This document shows, piece by piece, positions 36,271-44,204 of a stretch of 64,000 nt of DNA. The notes beneath the pieces are model-generated. The model worked only from the letters and a program-made list of their open reading frames with translations, was not told where the DNA came from and did not search any database. Made by a program: the position numbers and the translations under genes. The DNA comes from Algimonas ampicilliniresistens (lineage in GTDB: Bacteria > Pseudomonadota > Alphaproteobacteria > Caulobacterales > Maricaulaceae): positions 1,426,001 to 1,490,000 of the forward strand of contig NZ_BSNK01000002.1 of the NCBI RefSeq assembly GCF_030159955.1, written 5' to 3'. How positions within the stretch are numbered: the first letter of the stretch is position 1; every line of letters begins with the position of its first letter.

Positions 36271-36876
36271 TTAGCCATTTCTGGGCTTAATGCCGTTATA
36301 ATGCGCGCTGACATAGGCTCGATGGGCCTCGGCGTCGGCATCAATATCGCCAGTCGTTTCCAACACCTTGTCGAAAATCACGATTTTGTGCCGGGCATCA
36401 ACGCCAAACAGATAGACCGGAACATTGGCGGCCTGCGCAATCCGCAAATAGCCCTTCCTATAACCGGGAACGCTGGACCGGGTTCCTTCGGGTGTAATGG
36501 CGATCCATAGCGTATCTTCTTCCGCAAAACGGTCCGCCATCTGTCCGGTTACATCATTCTTCGACTTCCGGGAGATGGGAATGCCGCCCATCTTCTTCCA
36601 CAAGAGACCCAGAGGCCAGAAAAAGGCCTCCTTCTTCATCATGAAGTAGATCGGCATCCCATAGGCCAGCATGGCGCTGAGGGCGATGATCAGGTCCCAG
36701 TTGGATGTATGCGGCGCGGCGATAATGACGACCTTGGGCATGTCCGGCGGATCACCGAGAGTTTTCCAGCCCAGAATCGACAGGAGGTTACGCCCGATCC
36801 ACCGGGTGAATCGGTTTCCGATCCGGTATTCCGGCTTGACCAGAGAGGTCGGGGCGAGATGTGGATATGGGTCCAT
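36271..36876 (-). CDS. 1-acylglycerol-3-phosphate acyltransferase family protein (copy 1)
   Basis: 201 residues. PlsC-like motifs: APHTSNWDLIIA (H-x4-D catalytic pair) near residue 56, GGIPISRKSKNDV near 95, ITPEGTRSS near 127 and a VPVYLFGVDARHK strand near 152. It belongs to the lysophospholipid/glycerophosphate acyltransferase superfamily that moves acyl groups to lipid or other acceptors at the inner membrane. The neighbouring gene downstream in the window is a clear paralogue on the same strand, so a local duplication is likely. Confidence 0.85.
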   Translation of the reverse strand: MDPYPHLAPTSLVKPEYRIGNRFTRWIGRNLLSILGWKTLGDPPDMPKVVIIAAPHTSNWDLIIALSAMLAYGMPIYFMMKKEAFFWPLGLLWKKMGGIPISRKSKNDVTGQMADRFAEEDTLWIAITPEGTRSSVPGYRKGYLRIAQAANVPVYLFGVDARHKIVIFDKVLETTGDIDADAEAHRAYVSAHYNGIKPRNG

Positions 36877-36924
36877 AGGGTCGAGCCTAATGTGTCGCGA
36901 TCGATAGTTCGCTTTCGGACCTCA

Positions 36925-37551
36925 TTAAACGTCTGACAGGTTGGAGGTCGTCGGCGGGAACTGGTTTTCAGGATTTATACCGACCCAAGTAGCGTCAACA
37001 TAGTCTTTGATCGCTTTCGCATCGACGTCGATGTCGCCCGTCAGCGGGAATTCCCGATCGAGCACGACATGTTTGTTCGGGCCGTCAAAGGCACAAATGA
37101 AGACGGGGACATTGGCGGCATAGGCGACCCGCAGGAAGCCAGTCTTATAGCGATCCACTCTACTACGTGTGCCTTCTGGCGGAAAACCGATGCAGATTCG
37201 GTCATTGTCTTTGAAAATGCGCGTAAGCTGCCGCACGGCATTGCTGCCCTTGCTTCGATCAACGGGATAGCCGCCAATCGCGCGAAACATCGGCCCCATT
37301 GGCCAGAAGAACCACTCTTTCTTGATCAGAAACGTGTATTTGAACCCGCTGGCCAGCATAGCGAGGGACGCGGCGATGGCGTCCCAATTGGATGTGTGGG
37401 GAACGCCAATGATGACGAATTTTGGTGCGTCGGGCATCCGGCCCTTCAGTTTCCAACCGATCAGCCTAAGGCCGAACGATCCAACCCAGCGGGTAAAGGC
37501 ATTGCCCATACGCGGCGAATGCGGAGACATATGTGGGTTGTCGTATTTCAT
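36925..37551 (-). CDS. 1-acylglycerol-3-phosphate acyltransferase family protein (copy 2)
   Basis: About 208 residues from the ATG at 37551; further in-frame starts at 37608 and 37530 are possible. Motifs parallel copy 1: GVPHTSNWDAIAASLAM (H-x4-D), GGYPVDRSKGSNAVR, GFPPEGTRSRV, VPVFICAFDGPNKH. The two proteins share the order of motifs and similar C-termini (DYVDATWVGINPEN versus AYVSAHYNGIKPRN), supporting tandem duplication. Copy 2 probably comes first in transcription. Acceptor specificity is unknown. Confidence 0.83.
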   Translation of the reverse strand: MKYDNPHMSPHSPRMGNAFTRWVGSFGLRLIGWKLKGRMPDAPKFVIIGVPHTSNWDAIAASLAMLASGFKYTFLIKKEWFFWPMGPMFRAIGGYPVDRSKGSNAVRQLTRIFKDNDRICIGFPPEGTRSRVDRYKTGFLRVAYAANVPVFICAFDGPNKHVVLDREFPLTGDIDVDAKAIKDYVDATWVGINPENQFPPTTSNLSDV

Positions 37552-37667
37552 AAGGAAGTGCCCGATAGCGAGGCGTTTCGGATGTTTCAACGTATATGAC
37601 GCGCACAATGCTTGCGAGCCGTCAGCCGCATTGGTAACGGGCGTCGTTTCAACCTTTGGAGAGCCCC

Positions 37668-37970
37668 GTGGCCGAACCAGAACATGGCGTCAGCCGTGAC
37701 GATGTCAAAAAGATCGCCCGTCTTGCACGCCTGCACGTCGAAGATAGCCAATGCGGCGCTATCGCCGATGATTTGAACGGTATTCTCGCTTGGATCGAGC
37801 AACTCGGCGAAGTCAATGTCGAAGGCGTCGAGCCGATGACCTCTGCCGTCGATATGCGTGCGCCGATGCGGCCTGATATCGTCACAGCCGGTGGTATCCG
37901 CGATCAAATTCTCGCCAATGCGCCTAAAGCTGAGGATGGCTTCTTTGTCGTCCCACGTTCGGTGGAATAG
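37668..37970 (+). CDS. gatC: Asp/Glu-tRNA amidotransferase subunit C
   Basis: 100 residues using the GTG at 37668, placed 6 bp after GGAG; an in-frame TTG at 37656 lies upstream. Signature: VSRDDVKKIARLARLHVED near residue 8, LNGILAWIEQLGEVNVEGVEPMTS in the middle and the C-terminal ILANAPKAEDGFFVVPRSVE. GatC clasps GatA and GatB in the complex that amidates Glu-tRNA(Gln) and Asp-tRNA(Asn). It starts the gatC-gatA-(insert)-gatB unit. Confidence 0.93.
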   Translation: MAEPEHGVSRDDVKKIARLARLHVEDSQCGAIADDLNGILAWIEQLGEVNVEGVEPMTSAVDMRAPMRPDIVTAGGIRDQILANAPKAEDGFFVVPRSVE

Positions 37971-37973
37971 ACC

Positions 37974-39440
37974 ATGACAGATCTCACCAAAATAACTCTC
38001 GCGGGGGCGCTTGACGGCCTGACAGCGGGCGACTTCTCCTCCGTTGAGCTGACTGACGCGCATATTGAGGCTTGCGAGGCGGCTAGTGGACTGAATGCCT
38101 TCATCACGCCGACCTTCGACCTAGCGCGAGATCAGGCGAAAGCGTCAGATGAGCGCCGGGCGTCCGGAACGGTTGGGAAGCTCGAAGGGGCGCCACTGGG
38201 CATGAAAGACCTTTTCTGCACGGAGGGCGTGAAGAGCACCGCAGCGTCAAAGATTCTCGGCGACTTCACTCCGACCTACGAATCCACGGTCAGCGCGAAC
38301 ATGAAAGCCGACGGGATGGTGATGTTGGGCAAGCTCAATCTCGACCAGTTTGCGATGGGCTCGGCCAACGAAACATCCTTCTACGGACCTGTGATCAACC
38401 CATGGCGTAATGGCGAAGATTTAGTGCCCGGCGGCTCGTCCGGTGGCTCGGCCTCAGCGGTTGCCGCGGGCTTATGCCTCGGTGCGACGGCCACGGATAC
38501 GGGTGGCTCGATTCGCCAGCCCGCTAGCTTCACCGGCACTGTGGGGATCAAGCCGACCTATGGCCGTTGTTCACGCTACGGTATCGTGGCGTTTGCCAGT
38601 TCGCTGGATCAGGCTGGTCCGATTGCCAAAACAGTCGAAGACGCGGCGATCCTGCTAGAGTCGATGGCCGGTTACGATCCGAAAGATAGCACGTCGCTCA
38701 ATGAGACTGTGCCGGATTGGCGTGGGGCTTGTGGTCAATCCGTCAAAGGTCTGCGCGTCGGTGTGCCGAAAGAATATACGATCGACGGTATGCCGTCCGA
38801 AATTGAAGCGCTCTGGCAACAAGGTGTCGATTGGATGCGCGATGCAGGCGCAGAGATTGTTGAAGTCTCTTTACCGCACACGAAATATGCGCTGCCCGTC
38901 TATTACGTCGTCGCGCCTGCGGAAGCGTCGTCGAATCTCGCGCGTTATGACGGCATGCGGTATGGTCTGCGGGTGGACGGTGAGAACCTTGCTGACACGT
39001 ATGAGCGTACGCGCACAGAAGGTTTTGGCGACGAAGTTCGCCGCCGGATCATGATCGGCACCTATGTGCTGAGCGCGGGTTATTACGACGCCTATTATCT
39101 ACGCGCGCAGAAGGTCCGCACCAAGATCGCCGACGATTTCCGCAATGCGTGGGACAGCTGTGACGTGTTGCTCACACCAACCGCGCCGTCCGCAGCCTTC
39201 CCGGTTGGACGCAAGATCAATGACCCGGTGCAAATGTATTTGAATGACGTGTTCACCGTGACGGCCAATCTCGCGGGTTTGCCCGGGATTTCTGTCCCCG
39301 CCGCCCTCGACGGCAATGGCCTTCCGCTCGGCTTGCAGGTGATCGGCAAAGCGCTGGATGAAAGCACGGTGTTTAAGGCTGCGGGTGCGTTGGAGAAGGC
39401 GGCTGGATTTACGGCGAAGCCAGAGAAGTGGTGGGCTTGA
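37974..39440 (+). CDS. gatA: Asp/Glu-tRNA amidotransferase subunit A
   Basis: 488 residues, amidase-signature family. [21 protein letters not shown] carries the catalytic Lys; [16 protein letters not shown] near residue 156 and [16 protein letters not shown] near 178 supply the Ser-cisSer-Lys triad. C-terminal [24 protein letters not shown] is normal. GatA releases ammonia from glutamine for transamidation in GatB. It lies 3 bp after gatC. The stop TGA overlaps the ATG of the inserted DUF4760 gene (TGATG). Confidence 0.96.
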   Translation: MTDLTKITLAGALDGLTAGDFSSVELTDAHIEACEAASGLNAFITPTFDLARDQAKASDERRASGTVGKLEGAPLGMKDLFCTEGVKSTAASKILGDFTPTYESTVSANMKADGMVMLGKLNLDQFAMGSANETSFYGPVINPWRNGEDLVPGGSSGGSASAVAAGLCLGATATDTGGSIRQPASFTGTVGIKPTYGRCSRYGIVAFASSLDQAGPIAKTVEDAAILLESMAGYDPKDSTSLNETVPDWRGACGQSVKGLRVGVPKEYTIDGMPSEIEALWQQGVDWMRDAGAEIVEVSLPHTKYALPVYYVVAPAEASSNLARYDGMRYGLRVDGENLADTYERTRTEGFGDEVRRRIMIGTYVLSAGYYDAYYLRAQKVRTKIADDFRNAWDSCDVLLTPTAPSAAFPVGRKINDPVQMYLNDVFTVTANLAGLPGISVPAALDGNGLPLGLQVIGKALDESTVFKAAGALEKAAGFTAKPEKWWA

Positions 39441-39928
39441 TGGACCTCGGACACTTCAGTTTTCCTGAATTTATTACTCAGCTGCCATCTATCATCGCCG
39501 CTTTGGCGACTGTAGGCATCTTGGTCTTTTCACTGCATCAGTTCCGCGAAGCTCGGAGGGAAGCGAGGTCAAGGGAAACGTTCAACTATTTTACAAATAT
39601 GTACGCAGACGACAAATTTTTGTCGTTCCGAGACTTTTTCAACTCCGTTTGCGAGAGCGCATCTGAAGAAGAACTGGCCGGATATGCAAGACGTAGCGCT
39701 TCGAACGAATACAAAGCTCTGCTATATATGCTGAACCACTATGAGACCGCGGCTCAAGGAATTCGCCAAGGTGCATTAGATGAGCGATTCTATCTGGCGC
39801 AGAACCGTTCAACTTTCATTCGGCATTGGAGAAATCTTGGACCATTCGTTTCCGAGCTAAGGATTATTGCTAGCAATCCAAAGATCGGGGAGGCTGCCGA
39901 CGTGCTTCTTACTGAGATAACAAAATGA
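39440..39928 (+). CDS. DUF4760-like membrane-anchored protein inserted between gatA and gatB
   Basis: 162 residues from the ATG at 39440. One transmembrane segment near the N-terminus ([21 protein letters not shown]) precedes a cytosolic helical part ([32 protein letters not shown] and [26 protein letters not shown]). This matches the DUF4760-type pattern seen in proteins of unknown, sometimes defence-linked, function. It is AT-richer than gatA and gatB and is joined to both by overlapping start/stop codons, so it is translated with the amidotransferase. Confidence 0.7.
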   Translation: MDLGHFSFPEFITQLPSIIAALATVGILVFSLHQFREARREARSRETFNYFTNMYADDKFLSFRDFFNSVCESASEEELAGYARRSASNEYKALLYMLNHYETAAQGIRQGALDERFYLAQNRSTFIRHWRNLGPFVSELRIIASNPKIGEAADVLLTEITK

Positions 39929-41406
39929 CCTTCATTGCACCCCGCGTCGCGGACAAGAAAGACTGGTTATCCGGAGAGACGGGTGACTGGGAATTGATCA
40001 TTGGGCTGGAAGTCCATGCGCAGGTGGCCAGCAAGGCCAAATTGTTCTCCGGCGCGCCGACCGAATTTGGCGCGGAGCCAAATACGCAGGTATCGCTCGT
40101 CGATGCTGGCCTGCCGGGTATGTTGCCGGTCGTGAACGAGTTTTGCGTTGAACAGGCCGTGCGCACAGGTTTGGGCCTGAATGCTCAGATCAATAAGTTC
40201 TCGCGCTTTGACCGGAAGAACTATTTCTATGTCGATCTGCCGCAAGGCTATCAGATCAGCCAGTTCGAGTTCCCGGTTGTCGGTGAAGGTGAGATTGAGA
40301 TTACGCCCGAAGGTGGTGAGCCCGTAAGTGTCGGGATTGAGCGCCTTCATCTTGAGCAAGATGCGGGCAAGTCGATCCATGATCTGTCGCCGGATGAGAC
40401 CTATGTCGATTTGAACCGCTCCGGCGTCGCGCTGATGGAAATTGTGTCCAAGCCGGACATGCGCTCTGCCGCTGAAGCTTCGGCCTATGTCGATGCGCTC
40501 CGCCAGATCGTGCGCGCGCTGGGAACGTGTGACGGCGATATGGAGAAGGGCAATCTGCGCGCCGATGTGAACGTGTCTGTGCGCCGTCCAGGCGGCGAGC
40601 TCGGCACGCGCTGCGAGATCAAAAACGTCAACTCGCTGCGCTTTATTCGCCAAGCGATCCATTACGAAGCGCGCCGTCATATCGAAATTCTTGAAGCGGG
40701 CGGCTCGATTGATCAGGAAACGCGGCTCTTTGATAATGTAAAAGGCGAAACACGGACAATGCGGTCCAAAGAAGACGCGCATGATTACCGTTACTTTCCG
40801 GACCCGGACTTATTACCGCTGGAGCTGACCGATGACTTCATCGCGAAGATCAAAGCGGACCTTCCGGAACTCCCCGAAGCCCGCAAAGCGCGCTTTGTCG
40901 AGCAGTATGGCGTGCCGGCCTATGATGCGGGCGTGCTGACCGCTGACAAAGCGACGGGCGACTATTTTGAAGCTGTGGCCACTGGCCGCGACGCCAAAAT
41001 CGCCTCTAACTGGATGATGGGTGAGCTGTTCGGCGCGCTGAACAATGCTGAGACCGATTTGGCGGACAGCCCGATTAGCGCGGACGCGCTGGGCGGCTTG
41101 ATCGACCGGATCGCGGACAAGACCATCTCGGGCAAGATTGCCAAAGATGTCTTTGGTAAAATGTTCGCGGGTGAGGGAACAGCCGACGAGATCATCGAAC
41201 GCGACGGTCTCAAGCAGGTCACAGATATGGGTGCGATCGAGGGTTTCGTGGATGAGGTCATTGCCGCCAACCCAGATCAGGTCGAAAAAGCCAAACAGAA
41301 CCCGAAACTGCTCGGCTTCTTCGTCGGTCAAGTGATGAAAAAGAGCCAAGGCAAGGCCAACCCGCAAGCCGTCAATGAGTTGCTGCGCCAGAAGCTGGGC
41401 CTTTAG
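39925..41406 (+). CDS. gatB: Asp/Glu-tRNA amidotransferase subunit B
   Basis: 493 residues. Signatures: [21 protein letters not shown] near residue 25, [18 protein letters not shown] near 95, [49 protein letters not shown], and the C-terminal YqeY/tRNA-binding domain ending [12 protein letters not shown]. GatB binds the mischarged tRNA, phosphorylates the acyl group and transfers ammonia. Its ATG overlaps the stop of the DUF4760 gene, implying coupling to the inserted gene rather than to gatA. Confidence 0.96.
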   Translation: MTFIAPRVADKKDWLSGETGDWELIIGLEVHAQVASKAKLFSGAPTEFGAEPNTQVSLVDAGLPGMLPVVNEFCVEQAVRTGLGLNAQINKFSRFDRKNYFYVDLPQGYQISQFEFPVVGEGEIEITPEGGEPVSVGIERLHLEQDAGKSIHDLSPDETYVDLNRSGVALMEIVSKPDMRSAAEASAYVDALRQIVRALGTCDGDMEKGNLRADVNVSVRRPGGELGTRCEIKNVNSLRFIRQAIHYEARRHIEILEAGGSIDQETRLFDNVKGETRTMRSKEDAHDYRYFPDPDLLPLELTDDFIAKIKADLPELPEARKARFVEQYGVPAYDAGVLTADKATGDYFEAVATGRDAKIASNWMMGELFGALNNAETDLADSPISADALGGLIDRIADKTISGKIAKDVFGKMFAGEGTADEIIERDGLKQVTDMGAIEGFVDEVIAANPDQVEKAKQNPKLLGFFVGQVMKKSQGKANPQAVNELLRQKLGL

Positions 41407-41415
41407 GCAGGTCCA

Positions 41416-41586
41416 ATGAAACTCCGTGAAGGTCCGGCTTTTGGCGCGCTGATCATCGGAATGGGTCTCGCCTTTCTGATGAACGGTAAGGGCTTTCCGC
41501 TTTGGCAGGCGCTCGGGGCTGGGCTGATTGTTGGCTTGGCTGATTACTTCTTCATCGTCCTCATCCAAGAGCGTTTCCGCAAATGA
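41416..41586 (+). CDS. Small two-segment membrane protein
   Basis: A 56-residue protein, MKLREGPAFGALIIGMGLAF onward, with two hydrophobic helices (about 9-20 and 30-50) and a basic end ERFRK. It starts 9 bp after gatB and its TGA overlaps the nitroreductase ATG (ATGA), so it is translated as part of this operon. I do not recognise a family. Its hydrophobic pattern and tight junctions argue that it is real. Confidence 0.7.
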   Translation: MKLREGPAFGALIIGMGLAFLMNGKGFPLWQALGAGLIVGLADYFFIVLIQERFRK

Positions 41587-42272
41587 ACTTTACGACCGAT
41601 CCAACGCACACTGTGACCGATGCGATCTTGTCGCGCATCACTGTTCGTGACTTTCTCGATACGCCAGTGCCGGACGATACGCTCAAGACTCTTCTGGAAA
41701 CTTCGTTGCGCAGCCCATCTGGGGGCAATCTTCAACCGTGGAATATCCATGTGATGCAGGGCGAGACGCTGGCCGAGTTCACACGGATCGCGACGGAACG
41801 CACGCTGCGCGGCGATCAGGAAGAGCCGACTTTTCGCGCCTATCCAAGTCCGCTCTGGGAACCGCATCGCTCTTGGCGCTACAAATTGGGCGAAGATATG
41901 TATGCGCGGCTCGGTATTCCGCGTGACGACAAGCCGGGTCGATTGCGCTGGTTTGCCGAAAATGCTCGCTTCTTCGGCGCGCCTGTTGGGCTGATTATTA
42001 CAGGCGATACAAGGCTGGAGATGCCACAACACATGGATATTGGTATCCTGTTGCAATCGATCATGTTGTTAGCGCGCGAGCAAGGGTTGCATACGGCACC
42101 GCAGGGATGGTGGCGAAACTGGCCGTCCGTATGTCACGAAATGCTCGATATTGCTGAAGGACAGCATGTCATGGTGGGCATGGCGCTAGGCTATGCCAAC
42201 CCCGACGCTCCCGTAAATACGCTCTATTCAGACCGTGCGTCGCTGTCCGATGTGGCAAAATTCTACAAATAG
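41583..42272 (+). CDS. Nitroreductase family protein
   Basis: 229 residues. The FMN-binding N-terminal motif is RITVRDFLDTPVPDDTLKTLLETSLRSPSGGNLQPWNIHV; later come GVPGLI-like PVGLIITGD, MDIGILLQSIMLLAREQGLHTAPQ and the C-terminal GMALGYANPDAPVN. These flavoproteins reduce nitro groups, quinones or enones with NAD(P)H; the substrate is unknown. Last gene of the gat operon by spacing. Confidence 0.9.
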   Translation: MNFTTDPTHTVTDAILSRITVRDFLDTPVPDDTLKTLLETSLRSPSGGNLQPWNIHVMQGETLAEFTRIATERTLRGDQEEPTFRAYPSPLWEPHRSWRYKLGEDMYARLGIPRDDKPGRLRWFAENARFFGAPVGLIITGDTRLEMPQHMDIGILLQSIMLLAREQGLHTAPQGWWRNWPSVCHEMLDIAEGQHVMVGMALGYANPDAPVNTLYSDRASLSDVAKFYK

Positions 42273-42323
42273 TCAGAAAATCCGATCTTTTTCGTAACTG
42301 AATGATGAACTGGCATACTTGGC

Positions 42324-42340
42324 CAGCGCTTGCTGTTTTT
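42324..42340 (+). terminator. Weak intrinsic terminator candidate after nitroreductase
   Basis: CAGC-GCTT-GCTG followed by five T residues. The stem is only 4 bp. Just downstream (42342-42363) is AAGTATA..TATACTT, a second inverted repeat with an 8-nt loop in an AT-rich stretch that could be an operator or promoter region for the Sel1 gene. No other feature is seen in 42273-42563. Confidence 0.35.
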
Positions 42341-42563
42341 AAAGTATAGTATTCTTTATACTTGTATTTCGTTCAATTTTATCTTTGAATTAATGGGTAT
42401 AAACGCGAAGTAACAAGACTAAACTCTGGTTAACGCTGAGTCTCTTTACCAGTTGTTAGTCTCGCCCCGCAAAAGTTCTCTCATACCGCAGACATCGGGA
42501 CACACCGATGCTCGGCATGATCCGACCCGAAGGGTTGGGTGAATGGAAATTTTGGAGGGCGAT

Positions 42564-42854
42564 ATGGCCTACACAATGTTGGAAGTGAAAGAAGCGACTG
42601 ATGCGGTCGTAGAGGCGGCGTGCAAGGACGATCTGTTCAAGCTCGGTTTAATCTACTCAACTGATGTCGAAGATCGCGGCCCAGATTATGTCGAAGCACA
42701 TAAATGGTTCAGTCTTGCGGCGATGATGGGATCGGCTCCGGCCAAAGCCTATCGCGACGAAATCAAGTTTGAGATGAGCGCAGAAGATCTAACGCTGGCC
42801 CAAAGAGCCGCGCGGGGTTGGATGGTCGAGCATCGTGAAGTGATGGCCGCGTAA
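42564..42854 (+). CDS. Sel1-like repeat small protein
   Basis: 96 residues from the ATG at 42564 (GGAGGG lies 5-10 bp upstream; an in-frame ATG at 42543 is less well placed). Contains about one and a half Sel1 units: LFKLGLIYSTDVEDRGPDYVEAHKWFSLAAMMGSAPAKAYRDEI. Sel1 repeats are helical pairs that bind other proteins. No signal peptide, so cytosolic. The partner is unknown. It is preceded by about 290 bp of AT-rich sequence that probably holds its promoter. Confidence 0.8.
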   Translation: MAYTMLEVKEATDAVVEAACKDDLFKLGLIYSTDVEDRGPDYVEAHKWFSLAAMMGSAPAKAYRDEIKFEMSAEDLTLAQRAARGWMVEHREVMAA

Positions 42855-42855
42855 T

Positions 42856-42936
42856 CAACAGATTCACCGCTTCGAGCGTGAGCGAGGGGCGGTAGGTGAA
42901 TCTGTTGGCCTGGAGGGTGTGACCGCAAAGCGGTCA
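42856..42936. repeat. Long hairpin and second hairpin after the Sel1 gene
   Basis: CAACAGATTCACC (42856-42868) pairs perfectly with GGTGAATCTGTTG (42895-42907), with further CCGC/GCGG pairing inside. It begins right after the stop codon and is probably a terminator or mRNA-stabilising structure. A second stem TGACCGC-AAA-GCGGTCA follows at 42920-42936. Neither has a T-run. Confidence 0.7.
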
Positions 42937-43063
42937 AATCCGGTCTAAGATAAAGTTATGTCGCGGCTTGTCTCTGCGACTTACGAAATGCGCTCTGCAG
43001 GCGCATGTGGTCCCAACGAGCTCTGGATGACGGTTTTTCCGCAGACCCGACTGGGCAGCCAAA

Positions 43064-44104
43064 CTAAGGTGAGATCACCGTCGTCCCATTCCCGCCATCA
43101 GCGCCAAATTGGTAGCTGAGGTTGAAATCGACGGGCAGGGCGTTGCGGAAGTTTTGCATAAACTGACCCACCTCTGCGATCGTTGAGGACGGAACAAACA
43201 CGATGTCGCCACGGCGCAATTGGATCGTGTCATTATACTCATGGATGTTCAGAAGCCCGCCGCGGATATTGACGGTGCGCAGCATCATGCCGCCATTCGG
43301 TGCGCGTCGTAATACGGCCACTTCGCGTCCCTTGGCTGTCGGTCGCATACCACCCGCCATTAAGATGGCTTCTAGTGCGCCGACGCGGTTGTTTAACGTA
43401 TAGGTTCCAGGCTGGCCGACCTGACCCCCCACATAAATTTGTTCGGGTGCATAGGCACGCGGCGTCACGGATACGCGCGGATCGCGTAACTGTTTGCCCA
43501 ACTCTGCCATCAGAGCAGTTTGTAGGTCTGCGAAGGTTCGACCGGCGGCCATGATCGGCTCACTCATCGGCATAACCACGCGGCCATCGGGGCCGACTGT
43601 AAGCGTGCGTGACAATTCAGGCGCGGACCCAACGACGATATCGAGTTGGTCGCCGGGAACGAGCAAATATTGCGGTTCCCAGTTAATCCATTGCTGAAAT
43701 TGACCGAGCGGTCTGTGCGGCGTCTGATAGGCGACCGTCTTTTGCCCTCTCAAGCGATGGAAAATACTGTCATATTTCTTCGGAGGCTGTTGGCTTAAAT
43801 CATAGCGTCCGGTGCTGACTTGGCCGCGCTGCGTGGCAGGCCCTTGCGAGGTTTGGTATGGGTGCGGAGCAACACCATATCGTCCCATGGTCGGAGATTG
43901 GGGTGTCTGTACGCGATAATTATGGGTTTGAGGCTGCACTGGGGCGGATTTTTGTTGCGTTGTATGCCCATATCGAGACTGAGCCTCGGCGTCATCGACG
44001 CTCGCGCCAACCAGCGCCAGACTGGCGAGTAAAGCCAGAGCGGTCGTCTTTTTCGATGTTGTTATCCACGCGGCCATAGCCATTCCGTTTGAGCGGTTCT
44101 GCAA
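43064..44104 (-). CDS. Polysaccharide export protein (Wza/GumB family)
   Basis: 346 residues with signal peptide (TTALALLASLALVGASVDDAEAQ), a Gln/Pro/Tyr-rich linker, then Poly_export: YLLVPGDQLDIVVGSAPELSRTLTVGPDGRVVMPMSEPIMAAG, followed by SLBB-type domains (YVGGQVGQPGTYTLNNRVGALEAILMAGG and LRRGDIVFVPSS). No lipobox Cys follows the signal, unlike Wza. It forms the periplasm/outer-membrane exit channel for exopolysaccharide. It is divergent from the chain-length gene, the two sharing a 100-bp promoter region. Confidence 0.9.
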   Translation of the reverse strand: MQNRSNGMAMAAWITTSKKTTALALLASLALVGASVDDAEAQSRYGHTTQQKSAPVQPQTHNYRVQTPQSPTMGRYGVAPHPYQTSQGPATQRGQVSTGRYDLSQQPPKKYDSIFHRLRGQKTVAYQTPHRPLGQFQQWINWEPQYLLVPGDQLDIVVGSAPELSRTLTVGPDGRVVMPMSEPIMAAGRTFADLQTALMAELGKQLRDPRVSVTPRAYAPEQIYVGGQVGQPGTYTLNNRVGALEAILMAGGMRPTAKGREVAVLRRAPNGGMMLRTVNIRGGLLNIHEYNDTIQLRRGDIVFVPSSTIAEVGQFMQNFRNALPVDFNLSYQFGADGGNGTTVISP

Positions 44105-44204
44105 GCTCTGTTTCTTAACAAGAATGGATAAGGAATTGTTAAATAGCCCAAGGCATTAACCACGTTAACGCCCCACCTCCGGGACGTGAGTCGAAGGTTG
44201 TCGA

